From Saprospiraceae bacterium (GTDB lineage Bacteria; Bacteroidota; Bacteroidia; Chitinophagales; Saprospiraceae): DNA of 64,000 nt. The translations under genes and the position numbers were made by a program. Location: positions 62,001 through 126,000 of the forward strand of contig JADKGI010000030.1 of the NCBI GenBank assembly GCA_016722285.1. The letters are read 5' to 3'. How positions within the stretch are numbered: position 1 is the first letter of the stretch; each line of letters starts with the position of its first letter. Below are positions 18,775 through 26,304 of this stretch, piece by piece. The notes under the pieces were generated by a model that was not told the DNA's origin, did no database searches, and saw only the letters and a program-made list of their open reading frames with translations.

Positions 18775-19396
18775 AGAACGTCAGGATAAGAGAAAAAAAA
18801 ATACCTTTTCGTCAGACGAATCAATTAATAAGATGGGCATGCAAAAGCAGCCCATCTCTTTTTCAGGCAAATGGAAATACGTGGTTGTATTTGGTATTTC
18901 TATGATGGCTTTTTTATATTTCTACTATTCCTACTTTTATGAGAGCAATATATTGGTGTACATCAATGGATTTCAGGCTGGTATAGCTTCTTTTGTATTG
19001 AATATATTTGGAAATGATACATCGTTCACTGATAGCATATTGTCCAGTCAGAAAGGGTCTATCTCCATATCCAGGGGCTGCGATGGTATAGAACCAATAT
19101 CGATGTTCATCATAGCTATCATGATAGTTCCACTCAGTATCAGAAAAAAGATATCTGGTTTATTAGTTGGCGCACTGACACTATTGGCTTTAAATATCAT
19201 AAGGATCATCATCTTGTTTTTAGCGTCGATCCATGCACCATCGCTTTTTGACTTTTTGCATATCCATGGTGGATACATCATCTTCATGATCATTACTTTG
19301 GTTGTCTGGCTGCTTTGGTTGAACTGGGCGCTTAAGCCCGAGGAAGGGTCTGAGCCCAATATACTGATCGGAAATAGTAAACTGGCAAAGAAATGA
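18767..19396 (+). CDS. xrtH: Exosortase, probably exosortase H (IPTLxxWG-CTERM-specific)
   Basis: A 209-residue polytopic exosortase/archaeosortase. After a soluble basic N-terminus of about 35 residues there are several membrane helices. The catalytic residues of the family are all visible: Cys105 in SISRGCDGIEP, Arg146 in LNIIRIIIL and a His in LHIHGGYI (165 or 167). Exosortases cleave C-terminal sorting domains and attach proteins to surface polymers or lipids. Assignment to the H type rests on the adjacent VPTLSQWG substrate and on the small size. Translation is coupled on both sides: an 8-base overlap with the substrate gene and an ATGA overlap with the broken gene downstream. Confidence 0.85.
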   Translation: MSKERQDKRKKNTFSSDESINKMGMQKQPISFSGKWKYVVVFGISMMAFLYFYYSYFYESNILVYINGFQAGIASFVLNIFGNDTSFTDSILSSQKGSISISRGCDGIEPISMFIIAIMIVPLSIRKKISGLLVGALTLLALNIIRIIILFLASIHAPSLFDFLHIHGGYIIFMIITLVVWLLWLNWALKPEEGSEPNILIGNSKLAKK

Positions 19397-20059
19397 TTCC
19401 CATACGCAAGTTGTTGAAGTTTTTTTTATCAGTAGTCATACTATACTTTCTAATGATTATGATAGTCCAGTTCTTGTTCACTCAAAAGACCATAGCAAAC
19501 GGCTTTATTAAAACGACCGAGAAGGTAGTGTCTTTGGCTCTGCCTCAAGCCTACTAAGATATGGTTCCACCAGATAAATCACAAATTTCCCGCTTCGAAT
19601 ATTTTGTGGATATCAACTATTGCAATAAAATTACTATCAAGACCAAATACTTATAGCTAAACAACAAGGGCTTAAACAAGTTAATGTTAGCTTTGCAGTT
19701 ACCACAATCAATTACTTTGGTTTTGTATTTATAACTTTTTATTATCACTGATCCTGGCCACTCCCGGCACATGGAAGAGGAAAGCCACAAACTCTACAAT
19801 AGGACTACTTTTATTTTTTATTTTTCATTGCATCAGTATGATTATGTACATGTTGCATATATTTTCTGGAAGTAAAACAGGCATTTATACCTGGACTTTA
19901 GAATATCAAAGCTTATTAAGCACAATAGAGATTATACTTGAACTTGGAGGCTCCTTAATATTTATAATTTTAGCATGGATATTTTTAATGGTAAGAGACA
20001 AGAGCCTGATGTCTTCTATCATCCTGCTTCGAAATAATACTTTGGCTAAGAGAAATTAG
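19393..20059 (+). pseudogene. Broken membrane-protein gene coupled to xrtH
   Basis: The ATG at 19393 overlaps the xrtH stop (ATGA). It opens MIPIRKLLKFFLSVVILYFLMIM and runs 54 codons to a TAA at 19555-19557. The same frame continues after the stop (DMVPPDKSQISRFEYFVDINY). Other frames carry NVSFAVTTINYFGFVFIT, then LLSLILATPGTWKRK, a membrane segment and YTWTLEYQSLLSTIEIILELGGSLIFIILAWIF to the TAG at 20057-20059. Together this resembles a ~220-residue protein with three or four helices, in the position where exosortase H loci usually carry an associated membrane protein (family recollection, not searched). At least one in-frame stop and two frame changes would be needed, so it is either dead or badly affected by sequence errors. 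Confidence 0.6.
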
Positions 20060-20128
20060 ATGCATCTTTTTTGGGTGATGTGTATTATTCTAATATATGC
20101 TTAAAGTAAAAGTCTTACTACTAAAAAC

Positions 20129-20159
20129 AAAGCCTTGAAATCTTCGATTCCAAGGCTTT
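20129..20159. terminator. Strong hairpin, probable original terminator of the tRNA-fMet gene
   Basis: Arms 20129-20142 and 20146-20159 pair over 14 bp with one mismatch around a 3-base loop. On the minus strand the hairpin is followed by GTTTTTAG, so it reads as an intrinsic terminator for minus-strand transcription. Before integration it would have lain just beyond the 3' end of the tRNA gene now at 26370-26442. Confidence 0.65.
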
Positions 20160-20164
20160 AACTT

Positions 20165-20181
20165 TTTTGTAGCGGGGACAG
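20165..20181. repeat. attL core repeat
   Basis: TTTTGTAGCGGGGACAG, identical to the copy at 26365-26381 that overlaps the tRNA 3' end. It is the left boundary of the element. Confidence 0.85.
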
Positions 20182-20209
20182 CGCTTAATTTATAGGGTTT
20201 TGTGTATTT

Positions 20210-20249
20210 CTGTATTAAGTGTAAAATGTTGTAAGTTGCTGTAATACAG
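20210..20249. repeat. Inverted repeat next to attL
   Basis: CTGTATTA (20210-20217) and TAATACAG (20242-20249) are perfect inverted 8-mers inside the element end. They may bind integrase or a directionality factor; this is inference. Confidence 0.35.
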
Positions 20250-20300
20250 TTGCAAAGATATAATAATTAATATACAATCATATAGGGTAGTAATAAAAAA

Positions 20301-20328
20301 CGACAACCATTATAATAACTGGTTGTCG
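20301..20328. promoter_or_regulatory. Left-end palindrome of 9-mer CGACAACCA (putative integrase arm sites/operator)
   Basis: CGACAACCA at 20301-20309 and its reverse complement at 20320-20328 form a palindrome directly upstream of the integrase promoter box. The same 9-mer recurs at 20483-20491 inside the integrase gene and twice at the right end (26305-26313 and 26317-26325). Clustering at both element ends suggests arm-type integrase sites, possibly also used for autoregulation. Confidence 0.55.
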
Positions 20329-20333
20329 TCGCT

Positions 20334-20341
20334 TATCTTTG
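20334..20341 (+). promoter_or_regulatory. Putative -7 promoter box for the integrase gene
   Basis: TATCTTTG matches TAnnTTTG exactly, 19 bases upstream of the integrase ATG. The CGACAACCA palindrome immediately upstream would overlap the -33 region, so binding there could repress the promoter. Confidence 0.5.
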
Positions 20342-20360
20342 TTGTGCGAAAACAAAAGAT

Positions 20361-21641
20361 ATGCTCAAAGATAATATAAAACCAATTGGTAAAGGTGTTA
20401 CTAAAACACCTGAAGTCAGATTTAATCTGAAATCCATTATTGATAAAAACAAAGCAACTTTGATAAGTGCTGTTTTTAGGTACGACAACCAAAGATTAGT
20501 TTATACCACACAACATAAAATACCATTAAAGTATTGGATACTTAAAGAACAAAAACCAAGATCATCTTATCCTTTTTATCAAGATGTGAAAAAAGATCTT
20601 GAAGCAATCAATAATGCTATTTTAAAAATATATTCTGAAACAAAAGAAAGCCCGCTATCAATAGATGACTTTAAAAAGCGATTGGATATAGTTTTGGGTA
20701 GGGTAAAAATAGAACCTGAAACAAACACAGTTGACTTTATTGATTACCTTATATCACATATTGAATTACTTAAATCGGGTAATGACAAAAATAGCCGTAC
20801 ATCTCAAAAGTATGGTACATTACTTTTAAATCTTCAAAAATTCAGATCAGGTAAACTTCCATTTGAAGCAATAGACATGAAGTTTAAAAATGACTTCATT
20901 AAGTGGCGATATGAAGAAACCAGAGCAAGCAGTCAGAATACTATCAATAAAGACATGGAGTGTATTAAAAGTGTCCTAAAGAGATCCTACAAAGATAAAC
21001 TACATACCAATGACATATTTAAAGATGATGACTTTTCAGAAAGCAGGGTTAAAACTTCAATCTTTGCGCTTAATGAAAGCGAAGTAAACAGACTGGATGA
21101 TTTTGATTTTTCAGACAATCAAAGATTGGAACGTGTGCGAGATTGGTTTTTAATTTCGTGTTGGTCAGCTTTGCGTTGGTCCGATTTTTCTATTCTTAAC
21201 CCGGAGCATATCATTAAAGACGGTGAAGATTTTTACTTGAATAAATTTAATGAAAAGACCAACAAAGAAGTATTTGTACCGATAGACAAAAGATTGTATG
21301 AGATGTTGGAAAAGTACAATTTTAAAAGTACATCGATAAGCAACCAAAAATTTAACGACTATCTGAAGGAAGTATTTAAGGCAGTAGGTATTACCGATGA
21401 AATTAACATAAGAGAAAGCATAAAAGGTGCTATGAAAGATACACCTTATCCGAAATGTGACATTGTCAGCGCTCACGATGGACGGCGTACATGGGCAAGT
21501 ATCAACTACCTGAAGGGTTACCCAATAGGCTTACTTATGCAGGTGACAGGTCACGAAAAAGAAGAAACTTTTTTATCTTATGTCGGAGTGTCGGCGCTGG
21601 AAAAAGCAAGGCGACTAAATGCAGAAATGAAAAAAGGATAA
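20361..21641 (+). CDS. Tyrosine recombinase/integrase of the element
   Basis: A 426-residue site-specific recombinase. The N-terminal ~220 residues carry the arm-type and core-binding SAM-like domains (KNDFIKWRYEETRASSQNTINKDM). The catalytic domain shows the first Arg in SCWSALRWSDFSIL near residue 270, the HxxR box in SAHDGRRTWASINYL near 372, His in QVTGHEKEETFLSYVG and the Tyr nucleophile in that same stretch near 412. It would catalyse integration into and excision from the tRNA-fMet site. It is the left-most gene, next to attL, the usual location for integrases of tRNA-targeted elements. Confidence 0.92.
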   Translation: MLKDNIKPIGKGVTKTPEVRFNLKSIIDKNKATLISAVFRYDNQRLVYTTQHKIPLKYWILKEQKPRSSYPFYQDVKKDLEAINNAILKIYSETKESPLSIDDFKKRLDIVLGRVKIEPETNTVDFIDYLISHIELLKSGNDKNSRTSQKYGTLLLNLQKFRSGKLPFEAIDMKFKNDFIKWRYEETRASSQNTINKDMECIKSVLKRSYKDKLHTNDIFKDDDFSESRVKTSIFALNESEVNRLDDFDFSDNQRLERVRDWFLISCWSALRWSDFSILNPEHIIKDGEDFYLNKFNEKTNKEVFVPIDKRLYEMLEKYNFKSTSISNQKFNDYLKEVFKAVGITDEINIRESIKGAMKDTPYPKCDIVSAHDGRRTWASINYLKGYPIGLLMQVTGHEKEETFLSYVGVSALEKARRLNAEMKKG

Positions 21642-21676
21642 TTTAATAAATATTAATTCTCTAAAAATAATTTAAA

Positions 21677-22225
21677 ATGGAAATATTTGATACAAACTCT
21701 TTTAGAAATACTGAATATGTAAATAACGAATTCAGAAATCATGTTATTTCTGCAAATAAAAATGTCAATCATTTATTGCATGACATATCAAACACAATCA
21801 TAGATTTAGTTGCAATTGATAAAGCATTTTCTTTAAAAGAGTTAAGGAAAACATTACAAGCTAAATTGACTTTAGATGATGAAAATGAAGATTATTTTTA
21901 TTCCAACACACACGATTTGTATAATCAATATCAAATGATCTGTAGAAATGAAAGTAGGAAAAAATTAGGATTACGATTTGCTATCTATCAAGGCGGTTTA
22001 AGAGATGATTCAAGGCAGTTTTGCATAGAAAGAAATGGAAAATGTTACAGCGAGAGCGAAATACAACAATGGGAAAAATTAGATTTTCAAGGTAAATCTA
22101 AAAATTATAATCCGCTTTATGATTCCGGCGGTATTAATTGTGTTCATAGATTAGACTGGATAAGTGATGAACTTGCAAAGCGATTGAGACCGGATTTATT
22201 TTTAGTCCTTATAAATTTAGTATAA
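21677..22225 (+). CDS. Protein with phage minor-head (MuF-like) C-terminal signature
   Basis: A 182-residue protein. Its second half reads DDSRQFCIERNGKCYSESEI, then QQWEKLDFQGKSKNYN and SGGINCVHRLDWISDE. The order (D-R-x-FC, EIxxW, GG-x-NC-x-H) is the pattern of the C-terminal domain of phage minor head/capsid morphogenesis proteins, recognised by eye. The large portal-proximal part of such proteins is absent: the N-terminal ~95 residues are short and helical. It may be a domain borrowed from a phage head protein or a fragment of one. It lies 35 bases after the integrase. Confidence 0.55.
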   Translation: MEIFDTNSFRNTEYVNNEFRNHVISANKNVNHLLHDISNTIIDLVAIDKAFSLKELRKTLQAKLTLDDENEDYFYSNTHDLYNQYQMICRNESRKKLGLRFAIYQGGLRDDSRQFCIERNGKCYSESEIQQWEKLDFQGKSKNYNPLYDSGGINCVHRLDWISDELAKRLRPDLFLVLINLV

Positions 22226-22264
22226 TGAAAAAAGGCAGTCTTTCAACTTCAAAAAATTGATTGT

Positions 22265-22501
22265 ATGAGTTTACCTATTGATATTTTTTCAAGATTTGCA
22301 GACTTGATAAACGAAAGAATTTCAAAATGCAAAGAATTGTACAACCCTGAACAATGGGCGTATGATCAAACATTGATTAAAATACACAACGATTTGAAAA
22401 AAAAAATAAACAGTGAGTTAATTAGAAACCCAACAGGGCAAAGCCTTTATGTATTTTGTTTGAAAGAAAAGAAGAACAATGATTTATTTTTAACCAAATG
22501 A
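22265..22501 (+). CDS. Small hypothetical protein of the element
   Basis: A 78-residue, highly charged, probably helical and soluble protein (RFADLINERISKCKELYNPEQWAYD). No motif is recognised. Its stop overlaps the next gene's ATG in an ATGA junction, so the two are probably translated together, and an interacting pair is possible. It is called real because of this coupling and its position in a tightly packed plus-strand run. Confidence 0.55.
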   Translation: MSLPIDIFSRFADLINERISKCKELYNPEQWAYDQTLIKIHNDLKKKINSELIRNPTGQSLYVFCLKEKKNNDLFLTK

Positions 22502-22977
22502 AAGAAAAATATGAACAAAGGAAAATTGATGAAACGAATTTTAATAATTATTCCTTTATGTTTTTAACCCCAATTTCAGTTTTAAATTTATTCGTTCATG
22601 AATTTGAACCTATTATAATATATCGAGATCCCATTGAAGAAAAATTACCTACACCTGAAATTGTCAAAAGCGATGGTACAAAGTTTGCAATGAAAGAAAT
22701 TGCTTATTTGCATTTTTATAATGGTGAACAAATAACAAAAGAAAATAATAATGAAGTAGCAAAAAAATATGGTTGGGGTTCAGGTCATAAATTAATTCAA
22801 AATTACAGTGATGCAAGAAAAAGACTTAATACAAAAGAATTAAGCTATCAAGAATTGAAAAATAGAATTGACTTAATAAGTTCAATTATTCATTATTTGC
22901 CCGACAATAAGAAGCCAAAACTGCAAGATGACCTAAGAAAGTTAAATTTAGATTTGGAAAATAAAAGAGACTATTAG
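22498..22977 (+). CDS. Conserved hypothetical protein of Bacteroidota mobile elements
   Basis: A 159-residue protein. The central block KEIAYLHFYNGEQITKENNNEVAKKYGWGSGHKLIQNYSD, seen in two pieces around residue 65-105, followed by a stretch beginning ELKNRIDLISSIIHYLPDNKKP, resembles a protein type that I recall next to tyrosine integrases in Bacteroidota; function is unknown. The first ~40 residues contain a moderately hydrophobic stretch (SFMFLTPISVLNLFV) too short and irregular to call a membrane helix with confidence. It overlaps the preceding gene by 4 bases (ATGA). Confidence 0.6.
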   Translation: MKEKYEQRKIDETNFNNYSFMFLTPISVLNLFVHEFEPIIIYRDPIEEKLPTPEIVKSDGTKFAMKEIAYLHFYNGEQITKENNNEVAKKYGWGSGHKLIQNYSDARKRLNTKELSYQELKNRIDLISSIIHYLPDNKKPKLQDDLRKLNLDLENKRDY

Positions 22978-23061
22978 AATTTAGTAACTGGTTACGAACT
23001 GGTTACCACACTATGACAAATTAGCATGGATTTACATTTGTGAAAATAAAATTTTACAAAT
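22978..23061 (+). promoter_or_regulatory. Promoter/operator region before the HTH gene
   Basis: AACTGGTTAC occurs twice in tandem (from 22986 and 22998, a 12-base period), with GTAAC/GTTAC symmetry around each copy. TACATTTG at 23033-23040 matches the -7 consensus, 21 bases before the ATG at 23062. A repressor or excisionase operator controlling the element's HTH genes is a reasonable reading; it is inferred. Confidence 0.4.
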
Positions 23062-23340
23062 ATGTATAATCCATTTGAAACAATCAATTCAAGATTAAGC
23101 AATATAGAATCTCTATTGCTTGACTTAAAGCATGGCAATGAACAAATAGCCATTGCAGACAAAGAACATTTCACAAAACGTGAAGCGGCGGCTGAACTTT
23201 CATGTAGTGTACCTATGATTGATAAACTCATTCAGCAGGGGCGACTTGATAAGGTCAAAGTAGGGGCAAAGGTATTGATACCACGTGAAGGTATTGAGCG
23301 TATTTTAAGCAACAAAAAAGGGGCGAACTATGCAAAGTAA
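23062..23340 (+). CDS. Helix-turn-helix excisionase-like DNA-binding protein
   Basis: A 92-residue protein with an N-terminal helix (ETINSRLSNIESLLLDL) followed by a MerR/excisionase-type HTH: FTKREAAAELSCSVPMIDKLIQQGRLDKVKVGAKVLIPREGIERIL at about residues 37-83, quoted here as its start FTKREAAAELSCS and its end KVLIPREGIERIL. Such proteins direct excision by tyrosine integrases or regulate element genes. Its promoter region carries tandem repeats. It overlaps the next ORF by 11 bases. Confidence 0.75.
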   Translation: MYNPFETINSRLSNIESLLLDLKHGNEQIAIADKEHFTKREAAAELSCSVPMIDKLIQQGRLDKVKVGAKVLIPREGIERILSNKKGANYAK

Positions 23341-23635
23341 CATAATCCAACCCCGAAAAGTATCTTTAGAATCAGAATCCAAAGATACAAAGTTTAGAGC
23401 GCAATTAAAGATAGTTTATGAGAGTTTTTTAAAAACTCCATGTACAATGAAAGAATTGTCTATAAAGACAGGAATTGACAGATCGAATATTTGTTGGCTT
23501 ATAAGAGATTTGCGAAATAATAACAAAATAGCAATTTACAAAAAGGTAAAATGTACAATTACACGTCGTGTTGTAAATTCCTATACTACCAACCCTGAAT
23601 TAATGCCCGTATCAAATCAACTTAAATTATTTTGA
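23330..23635 (+). CDS. Small winged-helix-like protein of the element
   Basis: A 101-residue basic protein. Residues 25-75 (LKIVYESFLKTPCTMKELS, then TGIDRSNICWLIRDLRNNN) look like a helix-turn-helix with a wing (KIAIYKKVKCTITRR). It may control gene expression or replication of the element. It starts inside the preceding HTH gene (11-base overlap) and ends one base before the next gene's ATG, so it belongs to the same transcript. Confidence 0.6.
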   Translation: MQSNIIQPRKVSLESESKDTKFRAQLKIVYESFLKTPCTMKELSIKTGIDRSNICWLIRDLRNNNKIAIYKKVKCTITRRVVNSYTTNPELMPVSNQLKLF

Positions 23636-23636
23636 T

Positions 23637-24095
23637 ATGGCAGAAACAAAAAACAAATCTAAAGCAATACAAGCACTGGAAGTCCTATCTTTTGAAATGA
23701 AGCGTGTGAAGTGTCCTAATGTACCATATTTAATCCGTACGACTTACAGAGATGACCGTAGCAACGATTTAACAAAGTGTGTGATAGATTGGATCACTTT
23801 AAACGGGTATCAGTCAGAACGCATTAATAGTACTGGAAGGCAGATCAAAATTAAAGGTCAAAATAAATGGATACCAGGCAGTCAGACAATAGGAACGTCA
23901 GATATTTCTGCAACAATCAAAGGCAGGTCTGTAAAAATTGAAATCAAATGTGCCGCAACTGGTGACCGCTACCAAAGTAAAGAACAAAAGCAATACCAAT
24001 TGATGATAGAGCGTGCCGGTGGCGTGTACATCATTGTAAGAGATTTTCAGGGGTTTTATAATTGGTATTTAAAATTTGTGACAGATGGAAGATAG
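23637..24095 (+). CDS. VRR-NUC/PD-(D/E)XK-type nuclease
   Basis: A 152-residue protein with the nuclease core at about residues 80-140: a conserved GTSDISATIKGRSVKIEIKC gives the D...ExK active-site pattern, followed by a Gln-rich helix (SKEQKQYQLMIERAGGVYIIV) typical of VRR-NUC domains of phages. It could act as a Holliday-junction resolvase or structure-specific nuclease in element replication or packaging. It overlaps the following gene by 11 bases. Confidence 0.75.
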   Translation: MAETKNKSKAIQALEVLSFEMKRVKCPNVPYLIRTTYRDDRSNDLTKCVIDWITLNGYQSERINSTGRQIKIKGQNKWIPGSQTIGTSDISATIKGRSVKIEIKCAATGDRYQSKEQKQYQLMIERAGGVYIIVRDFQGFYNWYLKFVTDGR

Positions 24096-24766
24096 TAACG
24101 GAAAAAAGTATTTTAACTTTCCGATTGTGTTACTCGAAGGCTTTTTAATTGATGATAAGAAGTGCCTGAATGATATTTTTGATTATGCTATTTATGCCTA
24201 TTGTCAGAAATACGAAACGGACGACGTTAAACGGGCAGGTAGATTTTTTGGTGTTACAATTGGAAATGCAAATGGAACTTATGAGAATGGCAATGAATTA
24301 TTTGATAGTCTGCCTGAAGGTTTGCCAAAAGTAGGAATCAATATAGATATATTTTTTGACTACTATAAAAACGAAAAGACAGAATTTCAGAAAGTTACCC
24401 TATTAGCATTTTTAGCGATTAAGAGCATACTTCAGAATAAAGCATACTGTAAGGTAACCAATAATTATTTGTGTGCGAGAATGGACGGCAAAAGCCATGC
24501 AGTTAAAAATATAACTGATTTGTCGCCGGAATTGTCAAAATACAATAATGAGTACCAAATGAAAAAGATAAAAAATGAATTAATACTCGATTGGAATTTG
24601 TTACTATACATATTATACACGTGGGTTTTATGTTTCATTCAAAATGCCGTTGGAAGATTTAATTTTTCAGATTGAAAAAAATAAAATGTCTTACAAGCTA
24701 AAGGAACAAAAAGAGAAAGAAAAGGCAGCAAGGTTTAAAGCAATGGAACGACTTAATAAAATATAG
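24085..24766 (+). CDS. Element protein of unknown function, probably frameshifted near its 3' end
   Basis: The open frame runs 24085-24675 (196 residues) and begins with YFNFPIVLLEGFLIDDKKCLNDIFDYAIYAY. I do not recognise a characterised family. Its last ~30 codons look unnatural (LLLYILYTWVLCFIQNAVG). The neighbouring frame from about 24600 reads YYTYYTRGFYVSFKMPLEDL, then IFQIEKNKMSYKLKEQKEKE and ends at TAG 24764-24766, which is far more protein-like. A one-base indel near 24600 would make a ~226-residue protein. Alternatively a separate 40-residue gene starts at ATG 24644. The frameshift reading is preferred because the quality of the sequence crosses the break. Confidence 0.55.
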
Positions 24767-24770
24767 TAAC

Positions 24771-24869
24771 ACACGACCATTACACGACCTATAAAAAAGA
24801 ATTTATGAGATTATTTTTTTTTCTGTTTTTTCATTGTTTTCATTCTTTCAAAATATACACGACCTATAA
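24771..24869. repeat. Direct repeats TACACGACCTATAA in an intergenic region
   Basis: TACACGACCTATAA occurs at 24781-24794 and 24856-24869, 75 bases apart, with a third partial copy (ACACGACC) at 24771-24778. The surrounding 210 bases contain no gene and are very AT-rich, with long T runs. Iteron-like replication or regulator binding sites are possible; this is inference. Confidence 0.45.
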
Positions 24870-24976
24870 TAATACATTCTACAAAGTAATATTAGAAAGG
24901 TATTCAATAAAGAAACTTAAGTAATAAAATTTAAAATACTTTTTTTATTTTTTTAACCCATAAAATAAGGCAAAAT

Positions 24977-25255
24977 ATGGCACAAAATCAAACATCATTT
25001 AAACCTGGCGAAGGCGGACGATCTAAAGGGGCACAAAACAAATCAGGCAAACAGGTAAAGGAAATTTTAAGCGAAATTTTAAGCGAAGAAATCGAAGGCT
25101 TACCAAAGCGTCTCAATCAATTATCAGATAAAGACAGATTGGATATAGTAATAAAGCTTTTGCCCTATCTATTACCAAAGCAAAAAGAAATTGAAATGAG
25201 CGTAACAAATGAAGTTAACATTCCGCCTATCCATTGGGTAACAACCGAAAATTAA
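24977..25255 (+). CDS. DUF5681-type small protein (first of a tandem pair)
   Basis: A 92-residue protein starting with SFKPGEGGRSKGAQNKSGKQ, the Gly/Lys-rich opening of DUF5681 proteins, which are common in phages and often lie near terminase genes. A helical segment follows (VKEILSEILSEEIEGLPKRL), then LSDKDRLDIVIKLLPYLLPKQKE. The next gene is a paralogue in the same order of blocks. Function is unknown; a role in DNA binding or packaging is speculative. Confidence 0.75.
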   Translation: MAQNQTSFKPGEGGRSKGAQNKSGKQVKEILSEILSEEIEGLPKRLNQLSDKDRLDIVIKLLPYLLPKQKEIEMSVTNEVNIPPIHWVTTEN

Positions 25256-25265
25256 TCAGAATAAT

Positions 25266-25568
25266 ATGGCAGCAAACAAAACAACTTTTAAGCCCGGCGA
25301 AGGTGGCAGACCTAAAGGGAGTGCAAATAAAACTACCATTGAAATAAAGGAGTTTTTGACTAATTTTATAAGTGATAATTTAATTACTATTCAATCAGAC
25401 TTTGACCAATTAGGTAGTAAAGACAGATTGAACTTTCTGGAAAGACTTTTAAAAATTATAATTCCACGACCTCAGGACATCAAACAAAATGAACCGTTAA
25501 GAGAAATTTGTTTGCCTGAATGGTTTAATGAAGAATGGGAAGAAGATGATGAAAGTACAATGAGTTAA
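25266..25568 (+). CDS. DUF5681-type small protein (second of a tandem pair)
   Basis: A 100-residue paralogue of the preceding gene: TFKPGEGGRPKGSANKTT, a helical segment, LGSKDRLNFLERLLKIIIPRPQD, then an acidic C-terminus (EEWEEDDEST) that the first copy lacks. The two genes are 10 bases apart, so they are an old tandem duplication kept as two distinct proteins. Function is unknown. Confidence 0.75.
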   Translation: MAANKTTFKPGEGGRPKGSANKTTIEIKEFLTNFISDNLITIQSDFDQLGSKDRLNFLERLLKIIIPRPQDIKQNEPLREICLPEWFNEEWEEDDESTMS

Positions 25569-25596
25569 TTAATAATAATGGTATTTTCAAAGCAGA

Positions 25597-26196
25597 TCAA
25601 TTTTTAAATAGGTCTTTAACTTTAGGCTTTTTAATAAAGTCATTAACTTTACTTATAGATATTTTATTTAAAAAGTCAGATATTTCTTTTTCAGACCTAA
25701 AGACAAACATAAAACCTTGATGAATCATGAATTCATTTGAAATTGATTTCAGTTCTCCTGTTCTTATTATCAAAGACAAATTATTTGCAATAACACTAAA
25801 TGAAAATTTCAGGTCAACACCCATTTGTTGAGTGATTTTATTACCATAATAAAAATAAGCAATTAGAACCCTGAAATTAATATCCATTTCTTTATAAAAA
25901 TCTTTCACATTATTCTGTTTTGCTACTTTGACCCATTCAGAATACTTTATTTTTGCTTCGTTAATTTTATCTGTAAATTCTTTATGATTTTCATTACTTA
26001 TCCAAATACCACCTTTTTTATTTATCTTATCATTGCTAAACATATCAATATTTAATAAATAAGTACTATCCTTAGATGTATAAATTGAAATATCAAATGG
26101 TTTTACGGAAATTGGACATTTGTAAGTTCCAAATTTTTCTTGGGCAGAAATCGTAAAAGAAATTAATATAAAATAAAAAAGAAACTGTCTTTTCAT
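25597..26196 (-). CDS. Secreted hypothetical protein carried by the element
   Basis: A 199-residue protein with a clear signal peptide (MKRQFLFYFILISFTISAQE) and no membrane segments after it. The mature part is Lys/Ile-rich without recognised motifs (for example MGVDLKFSFSVIANNLSLII). It is the only rightward-end gene on the minus strand, next to the tRNA-side boundary, a usual place for accessory cargo. It may act in the periplasm or be surface-exposed; no function is proposed. Confidence 0.6.
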   Translation of the reverse strand: MKRQFLFYFILISFTISAQEKFGTYKCPISVKPFDISIYTSKDSTYLLNIDMFSNDKINKKGGIWISNENHKEFTDKINEAKIKYSEWVKVAKQNNVKDFYKEMDINFRVLIAYFYYGNKITQQMGVDLKFSFSVIANNLSLIIRTGELKSISNEFMIHQGFMFVFRSEKEISDFLNKISISKVNDFIKKPKVKDLFKN

Positions 26197-26304
26197 GGCT
26201 TGCTTATTTTTACAAAACTAATCATATTTTAGAAAATTAGAAACTATTAAAAACGTTATTGATAATAAAAATTAGATAGTGTTATCTATACACTAAGTAT
26301 TTTC

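Noticed and set aside
19838..20059. 73-residue membrane ORF as a separate gene
   Set aside because: It continues frames of the broken gene starting at 19393 and begins mid-helix, so it is a fragment.
22498..22977. Toxin-antitoxin pair with 22265-22501
   Set aside because: The coupled small genes suggested it, but neither protein shows a toxin or antitoxin motif.
24771..24869. CRISPR array
   Set aside because: Only two full repeat copies with a 61-base gap, no cas genes and no regular spacers.
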